Source of the DNA: Salinibacterium xinjiangense
GTDB lineage: Bacteria; Actinomycetota; Actinomycetes; Actinomycetales; Microbacteriaceae
Reading direction: 5' to 3'
Assembly: GCF_014645015.1 (NCBI RefSeq)
Contig: NZ_BMLC01000003.1
Location: 279,083 to 343,082 of the forward strand
Length of the DNA: 64,000 nt
A program made the position numbers and the translations under genes. Positions 29,689 through 38,571 of this stretch are shown here, one piece after another. Position 1 is the first letter of the stretch. Each line of letters begins with the position of its first letter. The notes below the pieces were generated by a model. The model ran no database searches and was not told where the DNA came from. It saw nothing but the letters and a program-made list of their open reading frames with translations.

Positions 29689-32000
29689 CTACATCCCCCG
29701 CATTCCCCATCGGCACTATCCTCGGCTACCCGAGGATCGGACGTCGTCGCGAGCTCAAGAAGGCCGTCGAGTCGTTCTGGGCAGGAAAAATCTCTGTCGA
29801 GGAGTTGGAGGCGACCGCGGCCGAGCTTCGCAGGGTCACTCGCGAGCGGCTGCTCTCGCTCGGCCTCGGCCGCGCCGACTCATCCATCCCCGAGGCATTC
29901 TCTTACTACGACCAGGTGCTCGACGCTGCAGTCACGGTCGGGGCGATCCCCACGAGATTCGAACGCCTCGTCAAGGAGGACGGCACCATCGACCTCGCCG
30001 GATACTTCACCATCGCCCGCGGTGAGGGCGCAGACACCCCGGCCGAGATGACGAAGTGGTTCGACAGCAACTATCACTACCTCGTGCCCGAGATCGGCCC
30101 CGAGACGAAGCTGCACCTTGCATCGGATCGCCTCGTTCGCGAGGTCGCCGAAGCCACCGCCAGCGGCTTCCGCACGCGCCCCGTGATCGTCGGCCCTGTC
30201 ACGCTCCTGCTTCTCAGCAAGCCCTCTGAGGGTGCTCCTGACGGCTTCCAGCCGCTCGACCGCCTCGACGACCTTCTTCCCGTCTATGCGGAGTTGCTCG
30301 CTGCGCTCACCGCTGTCGGTGCGGAATGGGTGCAACTGGATGAGCCTGCACTGGTGAGCGAGAGCATCGAGGTTGATCGTGCGGTCGTCCTGGCGGCGAC
30401 GAAGCGCGCATACGACCTGCTCGGGGGTGCGGTGATCCGCCCCAGCGTCTTCGTGTCGGCGCCCTATGGATCCCTTGATGACGCTCTCCCTGTGCTCGTC
30501 GACACGCCGGTCGAAGCGATCGGCATCGACCTCGTGAAGGGTGATCTGCCCAGCGGCATCTCCACGACCAAGGTGCTCGTCGGTGGAGTCGTCGATGGCC
30601 ACAACATCTGGCGCGGCGACCTCGAGGCTGCTCTTTCATCGCTCGAGTCACTGCGCGGCCTGTCCCCGAACGTGACTGTTTCCAGCTCCATCAGCCTGTT
30701 CCACACTCCGCATGACGTGGAGGATGAACCCCTGCTCGACGACCAGTTGAAGTCGTGGCTGGCCTTTGCCGACCAGAAGGTCGGGCAGGTTGCCACCCTC
30801 GCGAAGGGGCTGGTCGAGGGCAAGAGCGCGATCCGGGCAGAACTCGATGCGGCATCCGCTGCCCTGGCCGACAGGCATCAGGCCGCAGGTGTGCGCGATG
30901 GTGCAGTGCGTGCCCGTACCGGGAGCCTGACCGAGGCCGATTTCTCTCGCGGCGAGTACGGCGCGCGACTGTCTGCCCAGGATGCCGCACTGCAGCTGCC
31001 TTTCCTGCCGACGACCACGATCGGCTCGTTCCCGCAGACGGGTGACATCCGCAGGCAGCGCGCCGCCCTCGTGTCGGGTGCGATCACGGATGATGTGTAC
31101 AAGCAGGCCATGCGAGACGAGATCAGGCGAGTCGTAGACCTGCAGGAAGAGATCGGCCTCGACGTGATCGTGCACGGTGAGCCCGAGCGAAACGACATGG
31201 TGCAGTATTTCGCCGAAAACCTCGACGGGTTCGCTGTAACCCAGAACGGTTGGGTGCAGTCGTATGGTTCGCGGTGTACACGCCCGTCGATTCTGTGGGG
31301 CGACGTCTCACGACCGGCACCGATCACTGTCGAATGGTCGACCTACACGCAGTCGCTCACAGAGAAGCCGGTCAAAGGCATGCTGACCGGACCGGTGACG
31401 ATCCTCGCCTGGTCGTTTGTGCGTGATGACCAACCGTTGCGCGAGACGGCCAACCAGGTCGCCCTCGCCCTGCGCGATGAGATCAAAGATCTCGAGAGCG
31501 CCGGGATCGGAATTATCCAGGTGGATGAGCCCGCCCTGCGTGAACTCCTGCCGCTGAAGAAGAAAGACCATGACGATTATCTCGACTGGTCTGTCGGGTC
31601 GTTCCGCCTCGCGACGGCCGGGGTGGCCGACCGCACCCAGATCCACACGCACCTCTGCTATTCGGAATTCGGCGTGGTGATCGATGCCATCAACAGGTTG
31701 GATGCGGACGTCACCTCCATCGAGGCGGCTCGTTCGAAGATGGAGGTCGTCCCGGACATCCAGTCCAGCGGATTCGGTCGCGGAATTGGGCCCGGGGTCT
31801 ACGACATCCACTCACCGCGGGTCCCTTCGGTCGATGAGGTGAGCGAGCTCATCGAGATCGCACTCGGCTCAATCCCTGAGCGCCAGGTCTGGATTAACCC
31901 GGACTGCGGCCTCAAAACCCGAGGATACGACGAGACTGTCGAATCGTTGAAGAACATACTCACCGCGACGCGGGCCGCACGGTCACGGTCCCGGGCATAG
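29685..32000 (+). CDS. metE: Cobalamin-independent methionine synthase
   Basis: 771 residues; transfers a methyl group from 5-methyl-tetrahydrofolate(-triglutamate) to homocysteine. The N-terminal half has GYPRIGRRRELKKAVESFWAG; the C-terminal half has TTTIGSFPQT, HGEPERNDMVQYFAE, IQVDEPALRE, and zinc ligands in QIHTHLCYSEF and NPDCGLKTRG. Length is normal. It is cotranscribed with metF and followed by a strong hairpin. Confidence 0.96.
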   Translation: MTTSPAFPIGTILGYPRIGRRRELKKAVESFWAGKISVEELEATAAELRRVTRERLLSLGLGRADSSIPEAFSYYDQVLDAAVTVGAIPTRFERLVKEDGTIDLAGYFTIARGEGADTPAEMTKWFDSNYHYLVPEIGPETKLHLASDRLVREVAEATASGFRTRPVIVGPVTLLLLSKPSEGAPDGFQPLDRLDDLLPVYAELLAALTAVGAEWVQLDEPALVSESIEVDRAVVLAATKRAYDLLGGAVIRPSVFVSAPYGSLDDALPVLVDTPVEAIGIDLVKGDLPSGISTTKVLVGGVVDGHNIWRGDLEAALSSLESLRGLSPNVTVSSSISLFHTPHDVEDEPLLDDQLKSWLAFADQKVGQVATLAKGLVEGKSAIRAELDAASAALADRHQAAGVRDGAVRARTGSLTEADFSRGEYGARLSAQDAALQLPFLPTTTIGSFPQTGDIRRQRAALVSGAITDDVYKQAMRDEIRRVVDLQEEIGLDVIVHGEPERNDMVQYFAENLDGFAVTQNGWVQSYGSRCTRPSILWGDVSRPAPITVEWSTYTQSLTEKPVKGMLTGPVTILAWSFVRDDQPLRETANQVALALRDEIKDLESAGIGIIQVDEPALRELLPLKKKDHDDYLDWSVGSFRLATAGVADRTQIHTHLCYSEFGVVIDAINRLDADVTSIEAARSKMEVVPDIQSSGFGRGIGPGVYDIHSPRVPSVDEVSELIEIALGSIPERQVWINPDCGLKTRGYDETVESLKNILTATRAARSRSRA

Positions 32001-32376
32001 CCAGACGGGGCGTCGCGGGCTGTGCGAACGAGGGCGTGGAGCGCAATTCACGCCGACTGCCGCGCTGACGTCGAGGGACCATCTAACCCGTCGGTGACAG
32101 GCACGGTTACCGCAATGGCGGTTCCGTGCCTGTCTTCCGCGTGCACGTAGGAGTCGCAGCGGTGTGGCGGCTAATGCAATGGGACGGCGCCTGGTTCATC
32201 AGTGCCACCAATGGTGTGGACGATCGACGCAGGGGCCGTGTCTGAGCCCTCCATGTCACGGGCGTCAGCAGGGTGGTGCTGGATGCGCTCTCAAGTGTGA
32301 CAGGACTCGTTGTCCCGATGAGCCTGGCGTGGGCCGAGAGTTGTCGACTACGCACTGCGCGTCGAGCTGCTGCTAT
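32001..32376. other. metE-lexA intergenic region
   Basis: 376 bp between convergent metE and lexA. Its main feature is the hairpin at 32096-32134. No gene could be supported: open frames on both strands here have no known domain. Confidence 0.5.
32096..32134 (+). terminator. Hairpin after metE
   Basis: GACAGGCACGG (32096-32106) pairs perfectly with CCGTGCCTGTC (32124-32134), 11 bp. The 17-nt loop itself can pair ACCGC with GCGGT, making one extended hairpin. Short TTCC follows. It is 95 bp after metE and 243 bp from the lexA stop, and fits a bidirectional terminator for the two convergent genes. Confidence 0.7.
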
Positions 32377-33069
32377 CTAGAGCGAACGCAGCACCGTCAC
32401 GACTTTGCCGAGCACCTGGGCGTGATCGCCCAGAATCGGCTCGAAATTCGAGTTACGGGGGAGCAGCCAGGTGTGGCCATCCCGTTGGCGGAAGACCTTC
32501 ACCGTCGCTTCGTCGTCGAGCATCGCCGCGACGATATCGCCGTTCTCTGCTGTGTTCTGCTGGCGCACGACAACCCAGTCACCGTCGCAGATAGCGGCAT
32601 CGATCATTGACTCGCCGACGACCTTGAGCATGAACAATTCGCCCTTGCCGGTCAGCTGGCGGGGGAGGGGGAACACTTCGTCGATGTGCTGCTCCGCGGT
32701 GATCGGGATTCCGGCGGCGATTCGGCCGACGAGCGGAACCATGACGGCGTCACCGATAGAGACAGAGTTCTCGGGAGCAACGTCCCCACCCTCAAGTGAG
32801 GGGAGGTCGATCAGCACTTCCATCGCCCGCGGACGATTAGGGTCGCGGCGAAGGTACCCGCTCAACTCGAGCTGGTTGAGCTGGTGGGTGACACTAGACA
32901 GCGACGCGAGCCCGACAGCGTCACCGATCTCGCGCATGCTCGGCGGGTATCCGCGGCCCGAGACCGAGCGCTGGATGACGTCGAGGATGGCGAGCTGCTT
33001 GTCGCTCAGGCTCTTCCGCCGGCGAGTGCCGCCGCTGCTTTTCTCGGAGCTGCGTGTGTCGGCGCTCAT
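32377..33069 (-). CDS. lexA: SOS repressor LexA
   Basis: 230 residues. Represses SOS genes and cleaves itself with RecA. The winged-helix domain is [48 protein letters not shown]; the cleavage site is Ala119-Gly120 (RIAAGI). The catalytic pair is Ser154 (GESMID) and Lys191 (EATVKVF). Two LexA-like boxes in its promoter region (33147-33158 and 33220-33231) imply self-regulation. It is divergent from the LysM gene. Confidence 0.97.
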   Translation of the reverse strand: MSADTRSSEKSSGGTRRRKSLSDKQLAILDVIQRSVSGRGYPPSMREIGDAVGLASLSSVTHQLNQLELSGYLRRDPNRPRAMEVLIDLPSLEGGDVAPENSVSIGDAVMVPLVGRIAAGIPITAEQHIDEVFPLPRQLTGKGELFMLKVVGESMIDAAICDGDWVVVRQQNTAENGDIVAAMLDDEATVKVFRQRDGHTWLLPRNSNFEPILGDHAQVLGKVVTVLRSL

Positions 33070-33146
33070 CGTCTCTCCTTTTCGGGGACCTGCCGACTGA
33101 ATGTCGGTGGCTCATTCGAAACTGTATCCGCTGTGACCCCTAAAAC

Positions 33147-33158
33147 AAACACCTGTTC
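33147..33158. promoter_or_regulatory. LexA-like box near lexA
   Basis: AAACACCTGTTC has one mismatch to GAAC-N4-GTTC. It is 78 bp upstream of the lexA start, in the usual place for self-regulation. Confidence 0.6.
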
Positions 33159-33219
33159 TAGTGTTTTGCCTCAAATATCAGTGACATATTCGAATATTTA
33201 CTTGATATGGGTCGAATTC

Positions 33220-33231
33220 GAATGTATGTTC
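33220..33231. promoter_or_regulatory. LexA-like box between lexA and LysM gene
   Basis: GAATGTATGTTC, one mismatch to GAAC-N4-GTTC, inside CGAATGTATGTTCG. It is 114 bp before the LysM start and 150 bp before lexA, so it may serve the LysM gene. Confidence 0.65.
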
Positions 33232-33290
33232 GGAATAGATCTTCTAGCACAGCATGGCCCGACAGCTCACCAGCAGCAGATCAAGCGCTT

Positions 33291-33324
33291 CGTATCCGGC
33301 ACTCCCGGCCGAGTGCCGGATACG
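33291..33324 (+). other. Perfect 14-bp hairpin in LysM gene leader
   Basis: CGTATCCGGCACTC (33291-33304) pairs perfectly with 33311-33324 across a 6-nt loop, followed by AAATTTTG and then the ribosome site TAAGGAG. It sits between the LexA box and the start codon, so it is in the transcript leader. It looks like an attenuator or an mRNA stabiliser. Confidence 0.7.
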
Positions 33325-33345
33325 AAATTTTGTAAGGAGTACACG

Positions 33346-33732
33346 ATGAGCACCACAGGCGTAATCGGCACGGGCTTTCACGGCACAGGTTTCTACAACG
33401 CATCTTCGAAGAATGCGGCGCCACGGCTTCGCATCACCCAGCGCGGTCGTTCGCTCCTGGTGGCTGTTGTTGCCGCCCCACTTGTGATCGCGGCGATGGT
33501 CTTCGCTCTGAACGGCGGTGAGGCTACTGCGTCGCTGGGTGGCTCAGACATGCCTTTCCAATACGTGACGGTGTCGTCGGGAGAGACCCTGTGGCAGCTT
33601 GCTGGGGAGCTTGCACCCACGGCCGATCCTCGCCAGGTCATCGACCAGATCGTGCAGCTCAACCAGTTGACGTCCTCAGACGTGTTCGCCGGCCAGGAGC
33701 TTGCTATCCCCGGAGAGTACGCACACCAGTAA
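33346..33732 (+). CDS. LysM-domain membrane protein, YneA/DivS-like
   Basis: 128 residues from ATG 33346, with TAAGGAG upstream. A membrane helix (SLLVAVVAAPLVIAAMVFAL, about residues 41-60) is followed by a LysM domain (QYVTVSSGETLWQLAGELAPTADPRQVIDQIVQLNQLTSSDVFAGQELAIP). Its layout and position opposite lexA are those of SOS-induced cell-division inhibitors (YneA in Bacillus, DivS-like in actinobacteria). The role is inferred from context. It would be held off by LexA and delay division after damage. Confidence 0.75.
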   Translation: MSTTGVIGTGFHGTGFYNASSKNAAPRLRITQRGRSLLVAVVAAPLVIAAMVFALNGGEATASLGGSDMPFQYVTVSSGETLWQLAGELAPTADPRQVIDQIVQLNQLTSSDVFAGQELAIPGEYAHQ

Positions 33733-33780
33733 GCAGTGCGCCCAGAGGTAAGGGTGCTCGAGGGGTCATAGGCTTGACGG

Positions 33781-34896
33781 GTGACCAGCCTCTCCGACCT
33801 CCCGATCCGCGACGACCTGCGGGGGCTTAGCGCATACGGCGCTCCCCAGGAGAACGTCCCGATCCAATTGAACGTCAACGAGAACACGCATGCGATTCCC
33901 GAAGATGTTGCAACTGACATCGTCAGGGCCTTGGCTGTTGCCGTGATGGGTGTGAACCGGTACCCGGACCGAGAGTTCACAGAGCTGCGGGACGCTTTGG
34001 CGACCTATCTCGGGCACGGCCTCACGCGAGACAACATCTGGGCAGCGAACGGGTCGAACGAGGTGCTGCAGCAAACGCTGCAGGCCTTCGGTGGGCCGGG
34101 ACGCAGCGTGCTCGGCTTCCCTCCCACGTACTCGATGCATTCGATCATCGCCAACGCCACCGGCACCCGCTGGGTGACGGCGGAACGTGACTCCGGATAC
34201 GCGATCTCGCCCGAGACGGTGGTCGCCGCAATCCAGCGGGAGCAGCCCGACGTAGTGTTCCTGTGTTCGCCCAACAATCCCACGGGAACCGCGCTCGGGA
34301 TCGAGACCATCGCCGCTGCGTATGACGCGTTCCCGGGCATCCTGCTCGTGGATGAGGCGTATGCGGAGTTCGCCGAAGGGGACACGGCGTTGAGCCTGCT
34401 CGAGGGACGGCCGAGGCTGCTGGTCTCCCGCACGATGAGCAAAGCCTTCGCATTCGCGGGTGCCCGGCTCGGGTATTTGGCGGCCGATCCGGCGGTCACC
34501 GACGCTCTCAGGCTCGTGAGACTTCCGTATCACCTGTCTGCTCTCACCCAGGCTGCATCGGTCGCCGCCCTCTCGCACGCCCCCGCGATGCTCGCCATGG
34601 TCGACGACATCAAAGCCCAGCGCGACAGAATCATCGCGGCGCTCCCCGGCCTCGGCTACACCCCGTTGCCGAGCGAGTCGAACTTCGTGATGTTCGGGGG
34701 AGTCGCCGACCCGAACGCGACGTTCGAGGCACTGTTCGAGCAGGGCGTCCTTATTCGGGACGTCGGAATTCCGCACCATCTGAGGGTGTCCGCCGGGACC
34801 GAACAGGAGACCGGGATCTTCCTCGATGCGCTGACCAGCCTCGTGGGGCACTCGACGCAGCTGCCATCCGGCTCGATCGGTAAGATCAAAGAATGA
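33781..34896 (+). CDS. hisC: Histidinol-phosphate aminotransferase
   Basis: 371 residues, a PLP aminotransferase of fold type I. Motifs: [51 protein letters not shown] and the PLP lysine in [20 protein letters not shown] start at 33781. The gene overlaps hisB by 4 bp, beginning the hisC-hisB-hisH-hisA-sseB unit. It lies 48 bp after the LysM gene. Confidence 0.95.
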   Translation: MTSLSDLPIRDDLRGLSAYGAPQENVPIQLNVNENTHAIPEDVATDIVRALAVAVMGVNRYPDREFTELRDALATYLGHGLTRDNIWAANGSNEVLQQTLQAFGGPGRSVLGFPPTYSMHSIIANATGTRWVTAERDSGYAISPETVVAAIQREQPDVVFLCSPNNPTGTALGIETIAAAYDAFPGILLVDEAYAEFAEGDTALSLLEGRPRLLVSRTMSKAFAFAGARLGYLAADPAVTDALRLVRLPYHLSALTQAASVAALSHAPAMLAMVDDIKAQRDRIIAALPGLGYTPLPSESNFVMFGGVADPNATFEALFEQGVLIRDVGIPHHLRVSAGTEQETGIFLDALTSLVGHSTQLPSGSIGKIKE

Positions 34897-35498
34897 CTGC
34901 ACACCGCACGGCCAGCCTGAGCAGGTCGACGAGTGAATCCAGTATCGAGCTGAGCATCGATCTCGACGGCACCGGCACATCGTCCATCAACTCCGGCGTG
35001 CCGTTTTTCGATCACATGCTGACCGCGCTGTCGAAGCACTCCCTCATCGATCTGGATGTCACAGCCACCGGCGACACGCACATCGACGTGCACCACTCGG
35101 TCGAAGACATCGGCATCACCTTTGGTATCGCACTGAAGCAGGCGCTCGGCGACAAGGCGGGCATCTCGCGCTTCGGCGACGCGCTCGTGCCGCTCGATGA
35201 AGCCCTCGTGCAGGCTGTCGTCGACGTATCAGGGCGCCCCTACCTCGTGCACACCGGTGAGCCTGTCGGTTTCGAGCATCACCTGATCGGCGGACACTTC
35301 ACGGGCTCGATGGTGCGGCACGTGTTCGAGGCGATTGCGTTCAACGCCGGCCTGACGGTGCACATCACGGTGCTCGGCGGGCGCGACCCCCACCACATTG
35401 CCGAAGCCGAGTTCAAAGCGTTTGCGCGGGCGCTGCGCATCGCTATCGAGCCGGATGCCCGTGTCAGCGGCATCCCGTCAACCAAGGGTGCGCTCTGA
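34893..35498 (+). CDS. hisB: Imidazoleglycerol-phosphate dehydratase
   Basis: 201 residues, the dehydratase domain only (no phosphatase part, as in actinobacteria). Metal-binding histidine motifs are [29 protein letters not shown] and [11 protein letters not shown]... [21 protein letters not shown] at 34893 overlaps hisC; one base separates its stop from hisH. Confidence 0.96.
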   Translation: MTAHRTASLSRSTSESSIELSIDLDGTGTSSINSGVPFFDHMLTALSKHSLIDLDVTATGDTHIDVHHSVEDIGITFGIALKQALGDKAGISRFGDALVPLDEALVQAVVDVSGRPYLVHTGEPVGFEHHLIGGHFTGSMVRHVFEAIAFNAGLTVHITVLGGRDPHHIAEAEFKAFARALRIAIEPDARVSGIPSTKGAL

Positions 35499-35499
35499 G

Positions 35500-36132
35500 G
35501 TGATCAATCCTTCCGTCGTCATCCTCGACTATGGCTCCGGTAACGTCCATTCGGCTGCCAAGGCGCTCGAACTGGCCGGAGCCCGGGTCGTCCTGAGCGC
35601 GGACCGCTCGGTGGCAGAAGCCGCTGATGGGCTCGTGGTGCCCGGCGTCGGAGCCTTCGAGGCCGTAGCGCGCCAGCTCGCCTCCGTGCGAGGCGGTGCC
35701 ATTGTCGAGAAGCGGCTCACCGGCAGCCGACCTGTTCTGGGCATCTGTGTGGGGATGCAGGTGCTGTTCGAGCACGGTGTCGAACGCGGCAACGACACCC
35801 CCGGTCTCGGTGAGTGGCCCGGGGTGGTGACAGAGCTGGATGCCCCGATCCTGCCTCATATGGGCTGGAACACCGTCGAGACGCCCGAAGACACGCACCT
35901 GTTCGCCGGAATCCGGGACGAACGCTTCTACTTCGTGCACTCCTATGCCGCCCAGGAGTGGACGCTCGAAGTGCACGACCCGTTCCCGCAACCCAAGATC
36001 ACCTGGGCCCGTCACGGCGGCCGATTCATCGCCGCTGTGGAGAACGGCCCGCTGACCGCAACCCAGTTTCACCCGGAGAAATCCGGGGACGCCGGAATCC
36101 GACTTCTGAAGAATTGGCTGGAAACCCTATGA
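35500..36132 (+). CDS. hisH: Imidazole glycerol phosphate synthase, glutaminase subunit
   Basis: 210 residues from a GTG at 35500. A class-I glutamine amidotransferase that supplies ammonia to HisF. Catalytic triad: Cys in [11 protein letters not shown], His and Glu in [24 protein letters not shown] is the N-terminal strand. The partner hisF is not in this window. Stop overlaps hisA (ATGA). Confidence 0.96.
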   Translation: MINPSVVILDYGSGNVHSAAKALELAGARVVLSADRSVAEAADGLVVPGVGAFEAVARQLASVRGGAIVEKRLTGSRPVLGICVGMQVLFEHGVERGNDTPGLGEWPGVVTELDAPILPHMGWNTVETPEDTHLFAGIRDERFYFVHSYAAQEWTLEVHDPFPQPKITWARHGGRFIAAVENGPLTATQFHPEKSGDAGIRLLKNWLETL

Positions 36133-36878
36133 GTGAGTTCGCAAAGAGCCCGGAGCTGATTCTGCTGCCGGCTGTCGATGTCGCTGGAGGTAAGGCCGTG
36201 CGACTGACCCAGGGTGAGGCCGGCAGTGAGACCAGCTATGGCAGCCCAGTCGATGCGGCACAGGAGTGGGTCGACCAGGGCGCCGAATGGATCCACCTCG
36301 TCGATCTCGATGCCGCGTTCGGTCGCGGCGACAACCACGCGGTGATCCGCAAGGTCATCAAGAACACGCCACGCACTGTCAACATCGAGTTGTCGGGTGG
36401 CATCAGGGACGACGCGAGTCTCGAAGCGGCCCTCGCGACGGGCGCCAAGCGCATCAACCTCGGTACGGCGGCTCTCGAGAACCCGGAGTGGGCCGCCCAT
36501 GTCATCGCAGAATACGGTGAGGCTATCGCTGTCGGCCTGGATGTGCGGGGGACGACCCTCGCAGCTCGCGGTTGGACACAGGAGGGCGGCGACCTCTGGA
36601 CGGTGTTCGACCGTCTCGAGGAGGCTGGCTGCTGCCGGTACGTGCTGACCGATGTGACGAAGGACGGAACCCTGAAGGGCCCGAACCTCGAGCTGCTTCG
36701 TGAGGTCGCCGACCGCACAGATCGCCCGGTGATCGCCTCCGGCGGCATCGCTACGCTGGACGATATCGTCGAGCTTCGTGCGCTCGTGCCTCACGGCGTC
36801 GAAGGTGCGATTGTGGGCAAGGCGCTCTACGCAAAGGCATTCACCCTCGCTCAGGCGATCGACGTCGCATCCAACTAG
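36129..36878 (+). CDS. hisA: Bifunctional HisA/TrpF isomerase (PriA-type) or HisA
   Basis: 249 residues of the ProFAR isomerase TIM barrel: [70 protein letters not shown] and [11 protein letters not shown]. In many actinobacteria this enzyme also does the TrpF step (PriA); whether it does here cannot be decided from the window. Overlaps hisH. Confidence 0.93.
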   Translation: MSEFAKSPELILLPAVDVAGGKAVRLTQGEAGSETSYGSPVDAAQEWVDQGAEWIHLVDLDAAFGRGDNHAVIRKVIKNTPRTVNIELSGGIRDDASLEAALATGAKRINLGTAALENPEWAAHVIAEYGEAIAVGLDVRGTTLAARGWTQEGGDLWTVFDRLEEAGCCRYVLTDVTKDGTLKGPNLELLREVADRTDRPVIASGGIATLDDIVELRALVPHGVEGAIVGKALYAKAFTLAQAIDVASN

Positions 36879-36882
36879 TCCC

Positions 36883-37632
36883 ATGAGCGATTCGGCTGGT
36901 GTGCCGTGGGCTGGCCGAAGTTTTGGCCACAGCTCTGGTTCTGACGACGACGGTTCTGCGCCGGAGCTTCTCGTGGAGGCTATCCGTCGCTTTCGTGCCG
37001 GGGAGGTGGGGGAGGCCGATGTCGTGGATGCCCTTCGGGACTCGCGATTGCTGATCCCGCTGGTCGCCGTCGCGGGGGAGCTGGGCACCAACGATCACGG
37101 TCTCGCCATCGACAAGAGCCAGGAGCTGTCGATCGTGACGGTGATGGGCCCTGACGGCCGCAGTGTGCTGCCGGCGTTCACCTCCGTCGCGGCAATGACG
37201 GCGTGGAACCCGAAAGCGCGGCCCGTGCCAGCCACGGCGTTGCGGGTGGCGCTGGCGGCGGCGAGTGAGAACACGGATCTCGTCGTGCTCGACCCGACGA
37301 GCGTCACCGAGTTCGCCTTGCGACGTCCGGCTCTCTGGGCGCTCGTCCAAACGCAGCCATGGCTTCCCAGCTACCTCGATACCGAGGTGCTGTCGGCATT
37401 CATGGATGCCGCCGAGCTCGAGCCCGCGGTGGCAGCGGTGCAGCTCGCCCCCGGTGACCCGGGCGCGAGGCTGGCCGGGCCGGAGCTGATCGTGCAGTTG
37501 TCACTCCAGCCGGGGCTGGATCAGCGGGCCCTCGACGATGTGGTCATCCGCCTCCAACAGCGCTGGGCCGAGAACGCCCTCATCGCTGCGCGGGTGGATT
37601 CCCTCGCCCTCCAACTGGTCAGCCTGCGCTAG
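36883..37632 (+). CDS. SseB family protein
   Basis: 249 residues. An N-terminal SseB-like domain (LLVEAIRRFRAGEVGEADVVDALRDSRLLIPLVAVAGE, then TSVAAMTAWNPKARPVPA) is followed by a divergent C-terminal part. It is commonly the last gene after hisA in actinobacteria; function is unknown. ATG at 36883, 4 bp after hisA. Confidence 0.85.
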   Translation: MSDSAGVPWAGRSFGHSSGSDDDGSAPELLVEAIRRFRAGEVGEADVVDALRDSRLLIPLVAVAGELGTNDHGLAIDKSQELSIVTVMGPDGRSVLPAFTSVAAMTAWNPKARPVPATALRVALAAASENTDLVVLDPTSVTEFALRRPALWALVQTQPWLPSYLDTEVLSAFMDAAELEPAVAAVQLAPGDPGARLAGPELIVQLSLQPGLDQRALDDVVIRLQQRWAENALIAARVDSLALQLVSLR

Positions 37633-38160
37633 GGCGCTTAGCGGCCCACGGGCGCACGTCGCGCCATCGGAGGCACCTGGCTGCGGCACAGAGAAACCCG
37701 CAACGTTACTTGTAGTCGTGACGACTCCGATGGCGTGCAAGGCGATGAAGAGGGCTGTTCCCGCCACGTCGGCGAGCTGATCCATGGTGCAGGCGTGCGG
37801 TACGGGTGTCGAGCCGCCGCATCAGGAAGCCGGTGGTCGCGATGACAACCGACATCGTCAGCTACCCCGATAACCGTCTCATTCGGGATAATGACGTGCG
37901 TCGCAACCAGCATCAGGTTGATGACGATCCGGGTGTGCCTGCTGTATCGGGAGCAGTGTCGGCTGTGATGTTCTCGGTAGTGATGGAGCTGTCGATCAGA
38001 AAAATCCTGCCGACGAACTCGGGACGTGTCGCGCGCATCCCGGCCGGCCCCGAAGTTTACGTTGTGGACATTGTTTTTTATGGGCAGACCATCTCATCAC
38101 CACCAGGCGCCGGATGAATTTCTCAGGGCGCCAGAACAGGCTAAGCTTCTCAAGTTGTCG
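37633..38160 (-). pseudogene. Gene-poor stretch, possible decayed small membrane protein
   Basis: 528 bp. On the minus strand, fragments in different frames read like one broken hydrophobic protein: LMLVATHVIIPNETVIGV (about 37,860-37,915), MSVVIATTGFLMRRLDTRTA, and MDQLADVAGTALFIALHAIGVVTTTSN (from 37785). Frame changes are needed to join them. No named family was identified. The rest of the stretch shows no gene. Confidence 0.35.
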
Positions 38161-38234
38161 CGGGCTGTAGCGCAGCTTGGTAGCGCACCTGACTGGGGGT
38201 CAGGGGGTCGCAGGTTCAAATCCTGTCAGCCCGA
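38161..38234 (+). tRNA. tRNA-Pro (anticodon GGG)
   Basis: A complete cloverleaf: acceptor CGGGCTG with CAGCCCG, D arm GCGC-AGCTTGGTA-GCGC, anticodon stem CCTGA/TCAGG with loop CTGGGGG (anticodon GGG), T arm GCAGG-TTCAAAT-CCTGT, discriminator A. No CCA is encoded. It marks the end of core genes; the accessory island begins after it. Confidence 0.95.
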
Positions 38235-38240
38235 CAATGT

Positions 38241-38273
38241 GCCCCGGATTTCTGCGGAAGTTCGGGGCTTTTT
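38241..38273 (+). terminator. tRNA-Pro terminator
   Basis: GCCCCG (38241-38246) pairs with CGGGGC (38263-38268), followed at once by TTTTT. It is 6 bp after the tRNA end. Confidence 0.8.
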
Positions 38274-38441
38274 CTTTGGGCTTTTCAGGGGCGGACTAAA
38301 AAACCAACATAAAACCAACACTTTGAATTCCCGGTCCTGCGAAGTCGTGAGCTTTATCAAACTTCGCGATGATCTTGTCACGCACGCTATGAGCAATCAC
38401 CCGATTTCAGCAGCGCCGGAATCCTTTCGCAGAGCGATTCC

Positions 38442-38491
38442 TTGGGCTCATAACCCAGAGGTCGCAGGTTCAAATCCTGTCACCGCAACCA
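38442..38491 (+). pseudogene. 3' half of an initiator tRNA (fMet-like) gene
   Basis: From 38442 the sequence reads as the 3' half of a tRNA: anticodon stem TTGGG-CTCATAA-CCCAG (anticodon CAT, three G-C pairs, typical of initiator tRNA), then AGGTC, T arm GCAGG-TTCAAAT-CCTGT, acceptor CACCGCA and ACCA. No matching 5' half (TGCGGTG or similar) exists in the 80 bp before it. A truncation at the anticodon arm is what tRNA-directed tyrosine recombinases leave as an attachment site. Confidence 0.7.
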
Positions 38492-38541
38492 GTAAGTAGA
38501 AAGGCCCCGCTTTGCGCGGGGCCTTTCTACTTACTGGTTGC
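38485..38541. terminator. 26-bp perfect inverted repeat, bidirectional hairpin
   Basis: 38485-38510 is the exact reverse complement of 38516-38541, with the loop TTTGC. The left arm starts inside the acceptor end of the tRNA fragment (GCAACCA). The centre is GGCCCCGC/GCGGGGCC, flanked by AAAG/CTTT, so it works as a terminator in both directions. It lies 31 bp from the end of the Gabija-like helicase gene. Confidence 0.8.
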
Positions 38542-38571
38542 GTCTCTGACTACATGTCCAGAGCGCTCAGG

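Noticed and set aside
38410..38491. A complete second tRNA gene
   Set aside because: No 5' acceptor strand or D arm matches the 3' half, so only a fragment is called.
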